A DNA stretch of 64,000 nt, taken from NCBI RefSeq assembly GCF_026000115.1, contig NZ_AP026867.1, positions 7,107,001-7,171,000 of the forward strand, given 5' to 3'. The number at the start of each line of letters is the position of its first letter. The stretch's first letter is position 1. Positions 15,122-24,816 of this stretch are shown piece by piece. The stretch comes from Aureispira anguillae (GTDB lineage: Bacteria > Bacteroidota > Bacteroidia > Chitinophagales > Saprospiraceae). A program made the translations under genes and the position numbers. Below the pieces are notes generated by a model. The model had not been told where the DNA came from. It did no database searches and saw only the letters and a list, made by a program, of their open reading frames with translations.

Positions 15122-17290
15122 TTAAAATTTAGATTGGAATGGAATTCGGAAAGAAATTATAGTACCTGTATGGTCGCTTTTTATATCAAAATCTATTTTT
15201 CTATTTTGTTTGTTATTTAAGAATTTTAATCGCTCTTTCGTAATCGAAAGGGCACGTGATTGATGTTTTTTATGTTCTAAAGAAGTTGTATTGGATATTC
15301 CTAAGCCATTATCTTTCACTTCAATATACAATTCTTCTTTGTGTTGCTGAATCTTAATAGAGATAAGTCCCTTTTTGTCCAAGTTTTTGAGACCATGCTC
15401 TAACGAATTTTCTATAAAAGGTTGAATAAGCATGGGGGGAATGAGTACATGTTTAACATCAATGTTTTCATCGATGTTAATACGATAGTCAAATTTATCT
15501 TTAAACCGCAATAACTGTAAACTAAGGTAATTTTCTAACCATTGCAACTCTTTGGCAACGGTAATGTATTCTTGAGAAGAATTATCTAGAATAGCTCGCA
15601 TCAATGTTGCAAACGAAGATAAATAATCTCCCGCTTTTATAGGGTGGTTGGTGTAGACAAAACTTTGGATGGCGACTAAAGAATTGAACAAAAAATGAGG
15701 ACTCATTTGATTTCTCAACAATTTAGATTTGAGTTCATTATTGGTTGCTGCTGCATTAGCTTTGTATTGTCTTAATAATAAGATGGATATAATAAAGATT
15801 AAAAAAGCAACCCCCATAGATAAATAGAACAACTGTCTGTTTCTAACAATATCTTTAGCTTGTAATTCTTTTTCTTTTAACAACTGTTGATTTTCTAGTT
15901 CCTTTTTTTCTGTATGGTATTTTATCTCAAGGTTTTTAATATTTTTTTGATTATTTAAAACCGTAAGACTATCCTTAATTTCATTGAGTTGTGTCAAATA
16001 TTCGTATGCTTTTTTATGGTTGTTGGTCGCAACAGAATTTTTTATTAAACCTTTAAGTGCATCTTTTTGCAATGGTAAGGCTGAGATTTGTTTAGCAGAA
16101 TCCAGTATGCCCCTAAAAGAGGAACTGCTTTGAGAATAATTTTTTGTGGCAAAGAATAATTTAGCTTGACTGATGTAAATTTCTAATAAATTGACTCTAT
16201 TGTGTACATATTCTTTCAATTCGACGGCTTTTTGGATACTTTGCTGTGCTTGTTCTAATTGATTGTTTTTTTCTAAAGCATTGCTTTTGAGAACGTAAGT
16301 GCGAACTAAATTTCCATATTCTTGTAGCGGAATAAATAATGAAATCGCCTTGTCTAAATGAAAAATGGCATTTTTCCAATCTTGAGAATGAATATAAACA
16401 ACCCCCATATTCAAATAAGCAATTGCTAACCCTAAATCATTATTGACAGTAGTATAAATATCAATTGCCCTAGCTATTTTTTTTAGTGCTTCAGGATAGT
16501 CTTTTAAATAAATATCTATCGCAGCCAAACCATCTAATACATTCGCAGATTTAGCAGGTAAGTTTAAGCTATCGTATACTTCTAGGCTTTTATATAACCA
16601 TTTAGAAGCTTCCTTATAGTTACTATCATTGTTGTACGTTCCACCTTTGAAGCTGTATACACGTGCAATTTCTCTCTGGTTATTTGTTTTTCTAAAGAAG
16701 TAAAGCGCACTATCTAAAAAATGAAAAGCAGAATCTGTTTGACGTTTTATACCATAGATACTGGCTATAAGGCTATAGGTGCTGCCTCTGTTATTTAAAT
16801 TATCGTTGGGAACTACTTTTAATAACAATTGAGCATATTCCATCGCTTTATCAGGGGCTTTATATAAGTTTTCTATTACCAACTTCTTATAAAGAAAGAC
16901 TTTATGCTCATTAATAGCTGCTTTTTTTTCTTCAATACCAGTCTTATCAAAGTAATAAAAAGCGCTGTCAAAACAAGCAATGGCCTTATTGAATTGAACA
17001 CTCTTTCGATGGATATGCCCCAACTGGGTAAAAACCTCTCCTCTCTGTTCATACGCCTTTGGCGGCAACAACCTTAATGCTTCATCACCATACTTTATTG
17101 CTTTTTTAGTATCTTTTTCTTTGTACCCAACAAGTAAGGCTTGATGTAGGATTATTTTTTTATCTATGTTTGTGGTGTTGGGTAACAGTGTTTCTAAACT
17201 GTCAAGAACAGTTTGTTGGCAAAACCCTATTTGATAACAGAAGCATAAAACAATTGAGAATACAAGTCTAAAAATCCAGGAGTTGTACAT
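15122..17290 (-). CDS. TPR-containing LytS-type sensor histidine kinase
   Basis: Histidine kinase of 722 residues. An N-terminal signal/anchor (about 1-24) is followed by a periplasmic stretch of about eight tetratricopeptide repeats (about 40-440), a coiled coil, one membrane helix (about 480-500, FYLSMGVAFLIFIISIL) and the kinase. His532 in MSPHFLFNS is the phosphoacceptor of the His_kinase (LytS/YehU) type. The N box is LIQPFIENSLEHG near 623-632, and the ATP-lid DNGLGI is at 660-665. TPRs presumably sense a protein or peptide ligand in the periplasm. It is transcribed with the LytTR regulator 9 bases downstream, and the pair sits between genes for exported proteins, which might be targets (inference). 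Confidence 0.9.
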   Translation of the reverse strand: MYNSWIFRLVFSIVLCFCYQIGFCQQTVLDSLETLLPNTTNIDKKIILHQALLVGYKEKDTKKAIKYGDEALRLLPPKAYEQRGEVFTQLGHIHRKSVQFNKAIACFDSAFYYFDKTGIEEKKAAINEHKVFLYKKLVIENLYKAPDKAMEYAQLLLKVVPNDNLNNRGSTYSLIASIYGIKRQTDSAFHFLDSALYFFRKTNNQREIARVYSFKGGTYNNDSNYKEASKWLYKSLEVYDSLNLPAKSANVLDGLAAIDIYLKDYPEALKKIARAIDIYTTVNNDLGLAIAYLNMGVVYIHSQDWKNAIFHLDKAISLFIPLQEYGNLVRTYVLKSNALEKNNQLEQAQQSIQKAVELKEYVHNRVNLLEIYISQAKLFFATKNYSQSSSSFRGILDSAKQISALPLQKDALKGLIKNSVATNNHKKAYEYLTQLNEIKDSLTVLNNQKNIKNLEIKYHTEKKELENQQLLKEKELQAKDIVRNRQLFYLSMGVAFLIFIISILLLRQYKANAAATNNELKSKLLRNQMSPHFLFNSLVAIQSFVYTNHPIKAGDYLSSFATLMRAILDNSSQEYITVAKELQWLENYLSLQLLRFKDKFDYRINIDENIDVKHVLIPPMLIQPFIENSLEHGLKNLDKKGLISIKIQQHKEELYIEVKDNGLGISNTTSLEHKKHQSRALSITKERLKFLNNKQNRKIDFDIKSDHTGTIISFRIPFQSKF

Positions 17291-17472
17291 TTTGGTGGTT
17301 TTTATTGAGGGAAATCAGTAGTAATAAGACGTATAAAATCGCTAAAAAATATCGTTGATAGTAGTTGGTTTGATTCTTTGAATGAAGGCATGAAGATTAG
17401 TATCTTGGTCTAATAGCTCAACAGGGAATACGCTCACAAATATAACTAGTTAACGGATAGAATTTAAAATAA

Positions 17473-17511
17473 ATCAGCCCTACATTTTTTATTATTAAAC
17501 GTAGGGCTGAT
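17473..17511 (-). terminator. Terminator for the glycine-rich T9SS gene
   Basis: ATCAGCCCTAC (17473-17483) pairs perfectly with GTAGGGCTGAT (17501-17511), loop 17 bases. It is 23 bases past the stop, and on the minus strand a T-rich tract follows. The stem sequence resembles that at 11354-11379 (shared CAGCCCTA), suggesting related terminators. Confidence 0.75.
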
Positions 17512-17533
17512 AGATGTTAATAGGTAGTTAAAA

Positions 17534-19396
17534 TTAATTTTTTTGAACTTTGAAAAGCCCAATATTGGTATGCAGGATATAAATTCCAGCGTCTAAATCT
17601 CTCAATTGTAGTTGAACCAAATGACCATTTTGCGTATAGTCAGTAGGAACTTGAGTAGAAATAAGTTGCCCTAGTGAAGTGTAAATTCTGATATAGGTAA
17701 TAGGAGCATACTCACTTCTAAGTTCAAGTTGTCCCAAAGTAGGGTTGGGCATTAAGGTTACTCCCTTTCCTGTACTTGGTTCTATATATACAGAACGAAT
17801 GGGAGAATAGGTATATTTCCCATTTAAATCAACTTGTTGTAATCTATAATAAGTGGTACCTGTGTTAATAAGTTGATCTGTATATTGATAATATTGGGCA
17901 TGACTAGCATTCCCCAAACTAGCAACAGTAGCAATCGATTCCCAAGAGAAACCATCTTCAGATTTCTGAACATCAAAATAGGCATTGTTGGTCTCAAACT
18001 CTGTTTCCCAGTTCAGGATTGTTTCTCTATGGTTGGGATCATAGTTGACGTTGAAATGCGTTAAAGAAATGGGCAATAAAATGGTGCTATCTGCTCCGCT
18101 ACCTGCTACAGAAGAACAACTAGCATCATTACAACCGCCGTTGCCACTAGTGGCGATTCCAACAACCGATGCTGGAGGGGAATTTAATAGGCGAATTGCT
18201 CCTTGACCACCGCCACCACCGCCACCGTGTGCTCTACCACTGTTTACATCTCCGCCATTTCCGCCATTAGTCATAACTTCAAGGGTACAGCCTGTTGGGA
18301 TGGTATAGGTTTGGATATCTAAAAGGATAGAGCCACCAGCACCACCACCACCAATTCCATCGTTTCCACCATTTGCTGCCGTTTGCCCATTGGCTTCAAT
18401 GGTTGGGGGGCTTGTACAGGATGGAACCACTAAGGTATTTGCCTTTATGAAAATAAAACCTCCTCCATTGCCACCATTGGTGGATCTACTATTATTCTGT
18501 TGACCACCGCCACCACCACCGCCTAAGAATAGTCGGTTGTTGCTAATGTAGTTATGTAAACCAATGCCAGCTGTACCGCCACAAGAATTGACCAAGGGGC
18601 AGCCCGAAGAAGTTCCTGAATAACCAGTTCCTCCATCTCCACCTGAGGTTTGATTACCTCCTCCAGCACCACCACCATTATGATGCGAACCACCACCGCC
18701 ACCATTGAGTATTTTGGCACGAGCATAGCGAAAGTTGTTGTTATTATTTCTATAAATACCCTCTCCCTTTTCACCATACTGGTTAGAATTAGAAATATGC
18801 ACAACCGTACCCGTTGTACAATTATAACTTCCACTTCGATTGGCTGATCTTGATCCTCCTCTAAATCCAATGCCATTGGCTATTATGCTGTGATTAAGCG
18901 TTAATTGATTGGTAACCTGAAATGCAACAACACCGCCAATATTTCCATTCCAAGGTAAGCCCGTTATTGAAGCGGTAGTTGCAAAATTAGGGGTTCCCAA
19001 TTCAGGATAGCTAATGATTTGCAAACGACTGTTGTTATTGATGTTATAGGTGTTTCCAAGCGTAGACGTTAAGGTGATACTAGTCACTACACCCGCTGTC
19101 TCTGTGTGTGAAAGAATTTTCGCCACTTCAAATAGACCAGCCGATTGAATATTGTTTAAGTTGCCAAAACTATTAGTATTATTGCTACTTGAAAGGCTGT
19201 TGAGTACGGCATCTTGCACTTGAAAAATGAGTACTTCTTCTCCGTCTTCAAAGGTATCAAATGATTCATTAACATTAGAGATTGTTAATGTTGCACCTGA
19301 GAGCCCCGTGACTCTTGCATAAGCATTAATCGTTTGCGCATGGCTTGCACATAAAAATGAAAAATATAAAAAGGACAATTGTAGATAAAAACGCAT
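17534..19396 (-). CDS. Glycine-rich T9SS-sorted surface protein
   Basis: The protein has 620 residues from the ATG at 19396. The upstream extension to 19441 is rejected because MRFYLQLSFLYFSFLCASHA forms an ideal signal peptide. The middle third (about residues 205-425) has many glycine runs (GGGGGSHHNGGGAGGGN, LGGGGGGGQQN, GGGGGGGQG). They alternate with hydrophobic strands such as FIFIKANTLVVP, typical of large beta-solenoid or loop-rich surface proteins. A fibronectin-like stretch (INWETEFETNNAYFDVQKS-type) and a T9SS type A sorting domain (LMPNPTLGQLELRSEY ... GIYILHTNIGLFKVQKN) close it. It probably serves in surface contact or the extracellular matrix. No enzyme motif is visible. Confidence 0.8.
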   Translation of the reverse strand: MRFYLQLSFLYFSFLCASHAQTINAYARVTGLSGATLTISNVNESFDTFEDGEEVLIFQVQDAVLNSLSSSNNTNSFGNLNNIQSAGLFEVAKILSHTETAGVVTSITLTSTLGNTYNINNNSRLQIISYPELGTPNFATTASITGLPWNGNIGGVVAFQVTNQLTLNHSIIANGIGFRGGSRSANRSGSYNCTTGTVVHISNSNQYGEKGEGIYRNNNNNFRYARAKILNGGGGGSHHNGGGAGGGNQTSGGDGGTGYSGTSSGCPLVNSCGGTAGIGLHNYISNNRLFLGGGGGGGQQNNSRSTNGGNGGGFIFIKANTLVVPSCTSPPTIEANGQTAANGGNDGIGGGGAGGSILLDIQTYTIPTGCTLEVMTNGGNGGDVNSGRAHGGGGGGGQGAIRLLNSPPASVVGIATSGNGGCNDASCSSVAGSGADSTILLPISLTHFNVNYDPNHRETILNWETEFETNNAYFDVQKSEDGFSWESIATVASLGNASHAQYYQYTDQLINTGTTYYRLQQVDLNGKYTYSPIRSVYIEPSTGKGVTLMPNPTLGQLELRSEYAPITYIRIYTSLGQLISTQVPTDYTQNGHLVQLQLRDLDAGIYILHTNIGLFKVQKN

Positions 19397-19441
19397 ATTA
19401 GACTTAATTTTATTGATGAAACCGTTTGATAGTAAAAACAA

Positions 19442-20200
19442 TAGAATCTGTAGAGATATTAAAAGATTGCTTAGTGCGTTTGATGATTTGGGGCAAAAAC
19501 CAGCCTATGCTTAAGCAAGCAAAATATGATCTATATTCATAGCATTAGAAAATATCCCTAAAGATAAAGGGGATTCCAAATTTGGGTTACTTCAACAATT
19601 AGATCTTGACTACTAGGAATAGACCTAGTAGTTGCATCTTGTGTTGCAAATAAATAGACATGAAAATGTCGTTATAAATAAACATTGGTAATGGTACATA
19701 AAGAGACTGTTATTTTGAAGATCATTTTCAAATAACGCATAGTGATATGTGAATAGTTGTTATTAACTATTTACGATAGTTGTTGATTGTGATTATTTAG
19801 ATTGTGTGTGTATTAGAGTAAATTTGGTAGGAAAGGGGTGTTTACGATTAGTTTTTTTAGTTCATATGTTTTGTAATGTGTGGTTTGGTAGTTTTTTTAT
19901 TTTAAATTTAAGGAATTAAAAGGATAAATGGACTGAATGGAGAAACAATAATAGTATCATTATTATTAAATTTGTTCAAAACTACAATTGCTTTTTTTTG
20001 CGTAAAGCTTGTATTAATGGTACCTATAGATGTTTTTTATGTACATTTCATGTTTTGTTTCTTGAAAAAAATAATAATGCTAATTGTTGGTTATAATTTG
20101 AATTTGATTAAGAATAACGCCAGTTTATACATATATTTTTTTTAGATTAAAAAGAGGTTGATAAAGAGGTAGATATTAAGTGCTGAACAGGTTAGAGAAC
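19442..20200. other. Long AT-rich spacer without a gene
   Basis: About 760 bases between two minus-strand genes; no coding frame was supported. It includes one good small hairpin, CTACTAGG (19610-19617) / CCTAGTAG (19624-19631), a GACAT/ATGTC palindrome near 19658, and extended A/T runs. It may contain the upstream promoter region of the glycine-rich gene, but I see no clear -33/-7 pair. Confidence 0.4.
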
Positions 20201-20235
20201 AAAAAAAATACCAAAGGTCGTTCAACCTTTGGTAT
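20201..20235 (-). terminator. Terminator for the M61 peptidase gene
   Basis: ATACCAAAGGT (20208-20218) and ACCTTTGGTAT (20225-20235) form a perfect 11-bp stem with a six-base loop. On the minus strand eight T follow. Confidence 0.9.
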
Positions 20236-20265
20236 CTTTAGCAATGAAGTTGTTCAAAAAGGAAC

Positions 20266-22128
20266 TTATTCAGACAGATAATTTCCCAACCATGCTTTGC
20301 GTAGTTTTATTTTTTCTTGACTAGCTTTTTCGTCAACAATCAAGGCGTGGGTTACTTCAACAGGAACCTTTTGAAGAATGCCATTGAGTTCTTTTTCTTC
20401 ATATTCTCCAGCATCATTTTTGCGCAAAACAGTAATCGTTAATTCTACTCCTTCTTTGGCAGACATTTGATGTTGTCCCAAAACGCTTTGCAAAGATTGC
20501 ATGGTTAATTCTTGCCCTTGCCATTTGTATAATAAATCACCACCTTTTAGCCCTAAAATATCTTTACCAAAGGCGTCAATACCATTTTCTTTTATTTCAA
20601 TTAGGCTTTTCGCAAAGTTAAAGCTAACGCCTCTGTTTAAGTCAAAACCAAAGGGCGAAAGTTCTGTGATAATTCCCTTCTCTTGGTAAGATACACCAAA
20701 TTGATCCATCATTTCTTGTATAGGAAGCGGTTCAGCCCCTGCAACATAACGCTTAAAGAAATCTTTCATCTCTTTTTTATAACCTGTTACCTTTCCAATT
20801 TCTTTAAATAGGCATTTATCTTTAAAAGGTTTGTCAATACCATATTTTTTAGACAAATCACTCATCATATCCTGAACGCCATAACTACCATTCGATAATT
20901 TACGAAGTTTCATATCTAGACACATATTAATTAGAGCCCCTTTTAGATATACATTAGCATATTGAGATTTGTTTTCATCCAAGCAGGTTTTGCTCATTAC
21001 CGTAAAAGGAATGGCTTGATTAAATGATTCTGCTTGACGAATTTTTTGACTCATTGTTGCTAAAAACTGTTGAATTGAAACTAATTTTTGCTTGACTTGA
21101 ACATGTTGAGCAGCATATTCTGTTCCTCCTTCATATAGCCATAAGTGCTCTGACATTTTGGGATTGATAAAATCAAAATCATGAATTTCTTTAGAATGGA
21201 TATTCAATGGAGTTACAATATGAAAAAATTCATGCGCTGCAACATCTCTAATGGTTTGACTAATTGCAGATGGATCGCCCTCAAATAAGCAATAAAACGA
21301 GGAGTAGGAATGCTCTAAAGCTCCTGCTGCACCCGAAAGGTAAAAATTACCTTCTTCATTTAAGAAAACCAAAAATGCATAACGATCAACTGGTAATTCG
21401 CCGCCTAAATATTGGCGTTGTGCTTCTAAAATAGGTTTGATGTCGGCAACCAAGTCTTTAGAATTTACACGTCCAGAAGGGGAGTAGGTATGAATAAGCA
21501 CAGTTGCTTTTCCTACTTTTATGGTAGCAGTATCAGGCGCACTAAAAAGGATAGGGTTGTCTACTAAAAAGTTGTAACTACTAGCTTCAAAAATATCGGT
21601 ATCAGCATCTCCTCCAATACGCTTCATTGCTGTACCCCCAAAAAACTTCTTAGGGCGGTCTACTTCTATTTTAAAAGGAAGTTTTTCGTACTTCTTAAAA
21701 TAACCAAAGATACCATGATTGTTAAAAACAAAAACATCGCTGTCAATATTGGTTCCCGCAGGTTCAAAAATAACATTTTTCTTATCCGTATCCCAAGTAT
21801 CTTCTACTTGATAGCTTATTTTTGATACTGATTTTGCATCCAATATTTTCCAAGTATTGGCATCAGGGTGTTCTACGGTAAGTTCCTTACCATTTTTATC
21901 CAATGCCTTAAAATCAACAACAAATCGACCAAAATCATAAACACTATAAGTTCCAGGAACCATAGCTGGCAAATGGAAGTAAAGCGTTTTTTGTTTTAGC
22001 TCAGGAACGTTTAGTTCAACGGCGATTTTATCGTTTTTTACCTCATTAAGGTTTACTTTATACTCATAAGTTTGTGCCAATAGATTGAACGTAGCCAAAC
22101 TTAATAAGCTAACCAATAATTTTTTCAT
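20266..22128 (-). CDS. M61-family (glycyl) aminopeptidase
   Basis: Secreted peptidase of 620 residues. A signal peptide (MKKLLVSLLSLATFNLLAQ) is followed by an N-terminal beta domain (about 20-170). The thermolysin-like catalytic domain contains the zinc motif HEFFH near residue 296, followed by the family's IVTPLNIHSKEI and the downstream Glu region WLYEGGTEYAA. A C-terminal PDZ-like segment (about 500-600, GLKGGDLLYKWQGQEL) completes the M61 layout. The family releases N-terminal residues, with preference for Gly/Ala in the characterised enzyme. It should act in the periplasm or outside. No sorting domain is present. A TATATTTG box (22225-22232) could be its -7 promoter element, with a leader of about 90 bases. 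Confidence 0.87.
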   Translation of the reverse strand: MKKLLVSLLSLATFNLLAQTYEYKVNLNEVKNDKIAVELNVPELKQKTLYFHLPAMVPGTYSVYDFGRFVVDFKALDKNGKELTVEHPDANTWKILDAKSVSKISYQVEDTWDTDKKNVIFEPAGTNIDSDVFVFNNHGIFGYFKKYEKLPFKIEVDRPKKFFGGTAMKRIGGDADTDIFEASSYNFLVDNPILFSAPDTATIKVGKATVLIHTYSPSGRVNSKDLVADIKPILEAQRQYLGGELPVDRYAFLVFLNEEGNFYLSGAAGALEHSYSSFYCLFEGDPSAISQTIRDVAAHEFFHIVTPLNIHSKEIHDFDFINPKMSEHLWLYEGGTEYAAQHVQVKQKLVSIQQFLATMSQKIRQAESFNQAIPFTVMSKTCLDENKSQYANVYLKGALINMCLDMKLRKLSNGSYGVQDMMSDLSKKYGIDKPFKDKCLFKEIGKVTGYKKEMKDFFKRYVAGAEPLPIQEMMDQFGVSYQEKGIITELSPFGFDLNRGVSFNFAKSLIEIKENGIDAFGKDILGLKGGDLLYKWQGQELTMQSLQSVLGQHQMSAKEGVELTITVLRKNDAGEYEEKELNGILQKVPVEVTHALIVDEKASQEKIKLRKAWLGNYLSE

Positions 22129-22224
22129 CTTTAATATTTATTTATTTGTGGTTGTCTGTACCAGCTGTAATATAGAATGGGTAGGGCAAGAATTGCATTA
22201 TAATCAAGAACCTACTTATAGCTG

Positions 22225-22232
22225 CAAATATA
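22225..22232 (-). promoter_or_regulatory. Possible -7 box TATATTTG for the M61 gene
   Basis: It matches TAnnTTTG on the minus strand 97 bases before the start codon. No TTG is found at the normal -33 distance, so support is weak. Confidence 0.3.
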
Positions 22233-22303
22233 AACTCAAAAGGTATATGTTTTGTAATTTTTTCGATGAATCTTAAATTTTGTTCTGCTAATAATCATAA
22301 AAA

Positions 22304-22325
22304 AAGCTACCTCAAAAGGTAGCTT
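22304..22325 (-). terminator. Terminator for the ExbD-like secreted protein gene
   Basis: AAGCTACCT (22304-22312) and AGGTAGCTT (22317-22325) form a perfect 9-bp stem with a CAAA loop. On the minus strand it is followed by a run of T. It lies 28 bases past the stop. Confidence 0.85.
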
Positions 22326-22352
22326 GTATACGTTCGTGTTATTTAGGTAATT

Positions 22353-23372
22353 TTATTTTAAGTCTGACCATTTCTTAGGCTCATCTGTTATCAATTTTTC
22401 TTCAATATATAATAACTCTATTGCATCATATTGCGTAATTAATTTAGGGCTTGCTTGTTGTATAGACCACCGCTGCTGAACGTCTAGTTCTAGGTAAGTT
22501 TTTTGAAATTTATTAAACGCTAATTCTTCCCAATACAAGTGAAAAGCTTCTTGGAGTGCAACTAAAACCTCTGCATATTGTTGATAAGTAACGGTTTTAT
22601 TCATGCGCAAATTAATCCATAAATATTGCTTAGGGCTTGCCTTCTCATAACTATTGGCATAGTTTTTTGCCAATTCGCTCTGAACGAGTGAGCCCAAAAC
22701 CATGGGGTTTGCTTGACGCCCTTTGAATATTATTTCGTTATTTTCTCGAAGATCAATGTGTAAGATATTTTGGGGAATGTAATGTTCTGGGCGAGTAGCC
22801 TTGGGGGCTAAGCCGAGGTGGATATTTTTATCTTTGGTTAAATGCTCTGAGTTAGGGTGGAGGGTAGAAAATGTCCCAATAGCGCTATTGCTTCCTCTAG
22901 TATTACTGGCATAATAAGCACAAGCTTCTTCTAATACCGTAAAAGGTAGTATATCGAGAGGAAGATACTGTTTTTGTTCTGGGGTCATGCTCTCGTACAT
23001 TGCTAAGTGTAGACTCTTATTGCCATAAATTTGAACCCAAGCATAAATATCTTGTAAATAATGGATTGGCAAATTAGTAGGTGCCTCTAATTTTAGATTA
23101 CTTTGCTGAATGGCTTCAGCCGTTAAATTTTCAAATTTTTGATCTAAATATTGATATAGTTTTTGTTGGCTAAATTCAACCGTTTGTTTGTCCAATACCC
23201 AATGTGCTTTGCCATCGGTATATTGTACCACCAAAAGAATAGCACCATAATCATTACCTTGATTGAGATATTGAGAACTAATGTTAGGTAACTCAATAGT
23301 TTGTGCTACAATGGAATTGGATAAAAGAATACTAGAAAGGACGAAAAGTGAGAGGTGTCGAACTAGTTTCAT
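22353..23372 (-). CDS. Secreted protein with two possible ExbD/TolR-like domains
   Basis: The protein has 339 residues from the ATG at 23372. The extension to 23405 is rejected because MKLVRHLSLFVLSSILLSNS is a proper signal peptide. No family was certain. Residues about 35-125 (ILLVVQYTDGKAHWVL ... HYLQDIYAWVQIYGNKSLHL) follow the ExbD periplasmic-domain pattern of strand, helix, strand, helix, strand. About 200-320 (ILHIDLRENNEIIFKG ... YLWINLRMNKTVTYQQYAEVL) resembles the C-terminal part of Bacteroidota ExbD, which likewise ends with a helix of the VQNELxAAYNELR type. There is no membrane helix apart from the signal, unlike true ExbD. It may therefore be a soluble relative of the energy-transducing periplasmic domain. 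The domain assignment is inference. Confidence 0.5.
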   Translation of the reverse strand: MKLVRHLSLFVLSSILLSNSIVAQTIELPNISSQYLNQGNDYGAILLVVQYTDGKAHWVLDKQTVEFSQQKLYQYLDQKFENLTAEAIQQSNLKLEAPTNLPIHYLQDIYAWVQIYGNKSLHLAMYESMTPEQKQYLPLDILPFTVLEEACAYYASNTRGSNSAIGTFSTLHPNSEHLTKDKNIHLGLAPKATRPEHYIPQNILHIDLRENNEIIFKGRQANPMVLGSLVQSELAKNYANSYEKASPKQYLWINLRMNKTVTYQQYAEVLVALQEAFHLYWEELAFNKFQKTYLELDVQQRWSIQQASPKLITQYDAIELLYIEEKLITDEPKKWSDLK

Positions 23373-23548
23373 ATATTTGTTGTTTTTGACATAGCTTAGA
23401 TCCAATTGGGAAAGTTGTCCTAGACTATTGTAATTGTAAATAAAAGTATCTTCAATAATAAACGGTTTTGGGATAGGACTAAATAGGGCAATCTGCTTAA
23501 TTGGTACAAGAAATTATTAATATAACTATAATTTTTGTGCCAAAGAAA

Positions 23549-24682
23549 TTATGAATTATTATAAATAGACAGCAAGCGCTTTTTTAGTGTATAAACGGCT
23601 TTAGTTGCATAAATATTGGATGCATTAATAAAAATGACAATCGCCAAGTCTTTTTCTTTTAAAATGCTAGTGTGCGTGTAGAACGTTCCTGCACTGCCAT
23701 CGTGTGTACTAATATGCACATCGTTACGAAGCAAGCGAGTCCAACCCATTGCATAATTCTCCCTACCATAATGTACATAATCATAAGTACTTGCTTTTAG
23801 GGCATTGTCTTTTCCTCTAAGTCCTTGAAGGTGGGCTTGTACAAATTTAGAATAGGCTTCGATAGACATACTCAAATCACCAGAAGGTGCAATAATATCT
23901 TCCATTTGAAACATATTGCGTGCCGTAACGGCACGTAGATTAGAGTCTAGGGGATTGGAGGAGTGATGCCCAAAAGGCTGATCGGGATTGTCATCGGTCG
24001 GCCACCCAATGGTAGCATGACAACCAATTGGTAAAAGAACATCATTAATAATTGCTTCTTCCCAAGCCACACCGCTAACTTTCTCTAACATTGTTGCTGC
24101 AATAGAATAACCTGCATTGGAGTATTCATACCCTTCTTTATTTCCTACTTTTGCTGGATTTTGTTTGAGCAGCCATTTGGAAAAAGATCGGCGTTTTTCC
24201 ATTGGGTCACCCAAAAAATGAGGTAAGCTTGCCAAGTCCATCGCACTGGTAAAGGGCTGTATTTTGGCTCGATGACACAACAAATCTGAAAGTGTAATTT
24301 GATGATAGGTTTTGAGGGCATCATCTTTCCAGTGTGGAAAAACATCCAATACTTTAGTGTCCCATTCAATTAAGCCGCTTTCTACCATACTTGCTGCCCA
24401 ATGAGCAGTAATTGCTTTGGTGGTAGAACCTAGATGAAAACGGTCACTTAATAAAACCTTATCTTTGCTGTGAATTCGTCGAATACCATTCACGGCAATG
24501 GCTTCAATTTTGTCGCTTCTAATTACAGCAGCAGCCATGGCTGGCATTTTGTATTGTGTCCGTACTTTTTGGAGCAATAAGTTCAGGTCTTTCAATTCAT
24601 CAATAGATTGATTTTCTAATTTAGAACTTGGAGAACAAGCCCATAAAGTGATGATAATTAGATATAGTGGTAATCGATGCAT
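23549..24682 (-). CDS. Beta-lactamase-fold serine hydrolase, lipoprotein
   Basis: Serine hydrolase of 377 residues of the beta-lactamase/class C (AmpC/esterase/DD-peptidase) family. The catalytic SxxK is STTK in FHLGSTTKAITAHW near residue 87, YxN is YSN in GYEYSNAGYSIAA near 188, and the third motif HDGSAGTF is near 330. The N terminus MHRLPLYLIIITLWACSPSS has a lipobox (LWAC), so it is probably anchored to the outer or inner membrane facing the periplasm. Such proteins include DD-carboxypeptidases, esterases and D-aminopeptidases; sequence alone does not decide. Antibiotic resistance should not be assumed. The gene lies alone downstream of the AraC-hydrolase pair. Confidence 0.85.
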   Translation of the reverse strand: MHRLPLYLIIITLWACSPSSKLENQSIDELKDLNLLLQKVRTQYKMPAMAAAVIRSDKIEAIAVNGIRRIHSKDKVLLSDRFHLGSTTKAITAHWAASMVESGLIEWDTKVLDVFPHWKDDALKTYHQITLSDLLCHRAKIQPFTSAMDLASLPHFLGDPMEKRRSFSKWLLKQNPAKVGNKEGYEYSNAGYSIAATMLEKVSGVAWEEAIINDVLLPIGCHATIGWPTDDNPDQPFGHHSSNPLDSNLRAVTARNMFQMEDIIAPSGDLSMSIEAYSKFVQAHLQGLRGKDNALKASTYDYVHYGRENYAMGWTRLLRNDVHISTHDGSAGTFYTHTSILKEKDLAIVIFINASNIYATKAVYTLKKRLLSIYNNS

Positions 24683-24749
24683 TTGTGTTGTAGTTTTGTG
24701 TGGATGTAAATGAACTCACTAAAGAACAGTCTAATGGGGCAGAGAAATG

Positions 24750-24778
24750 AGGTAATCATAGTTATGCTATGATTACCT
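24750..24778 (-). terminator. Hairpin downstream of the alpha/beta hydrolase gene
   Basis: AGGTAATCATAG (24750-24761) and CTATGATTACCT (24767-24778) form a perfect 12-bp stem with a five-base loop. Only a short T-rich stretch follows on the minus strand, so termination strength is uncertain. Confidence 0.65.
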
Positions 24779-24816
24779 AGTATTTAATAACGGATCAGGT
24801 TTTGTTCATAAGTTGA

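Noticed and set aside
18523-18876. 117-residue frame inside the glycine-rich gene
   Set aside because: It is an alternate frame of the Gly-rich (GGN) codons; the sense frame has signal peptide and sorting domain.
23549-24682. Antibiotic-resistance beta-lactamase
   Set aside because: The SxxK, YxN and HxG motifs are shared by esterases and DD-peptidases; nothing points to lactam hydrolysis in particular.
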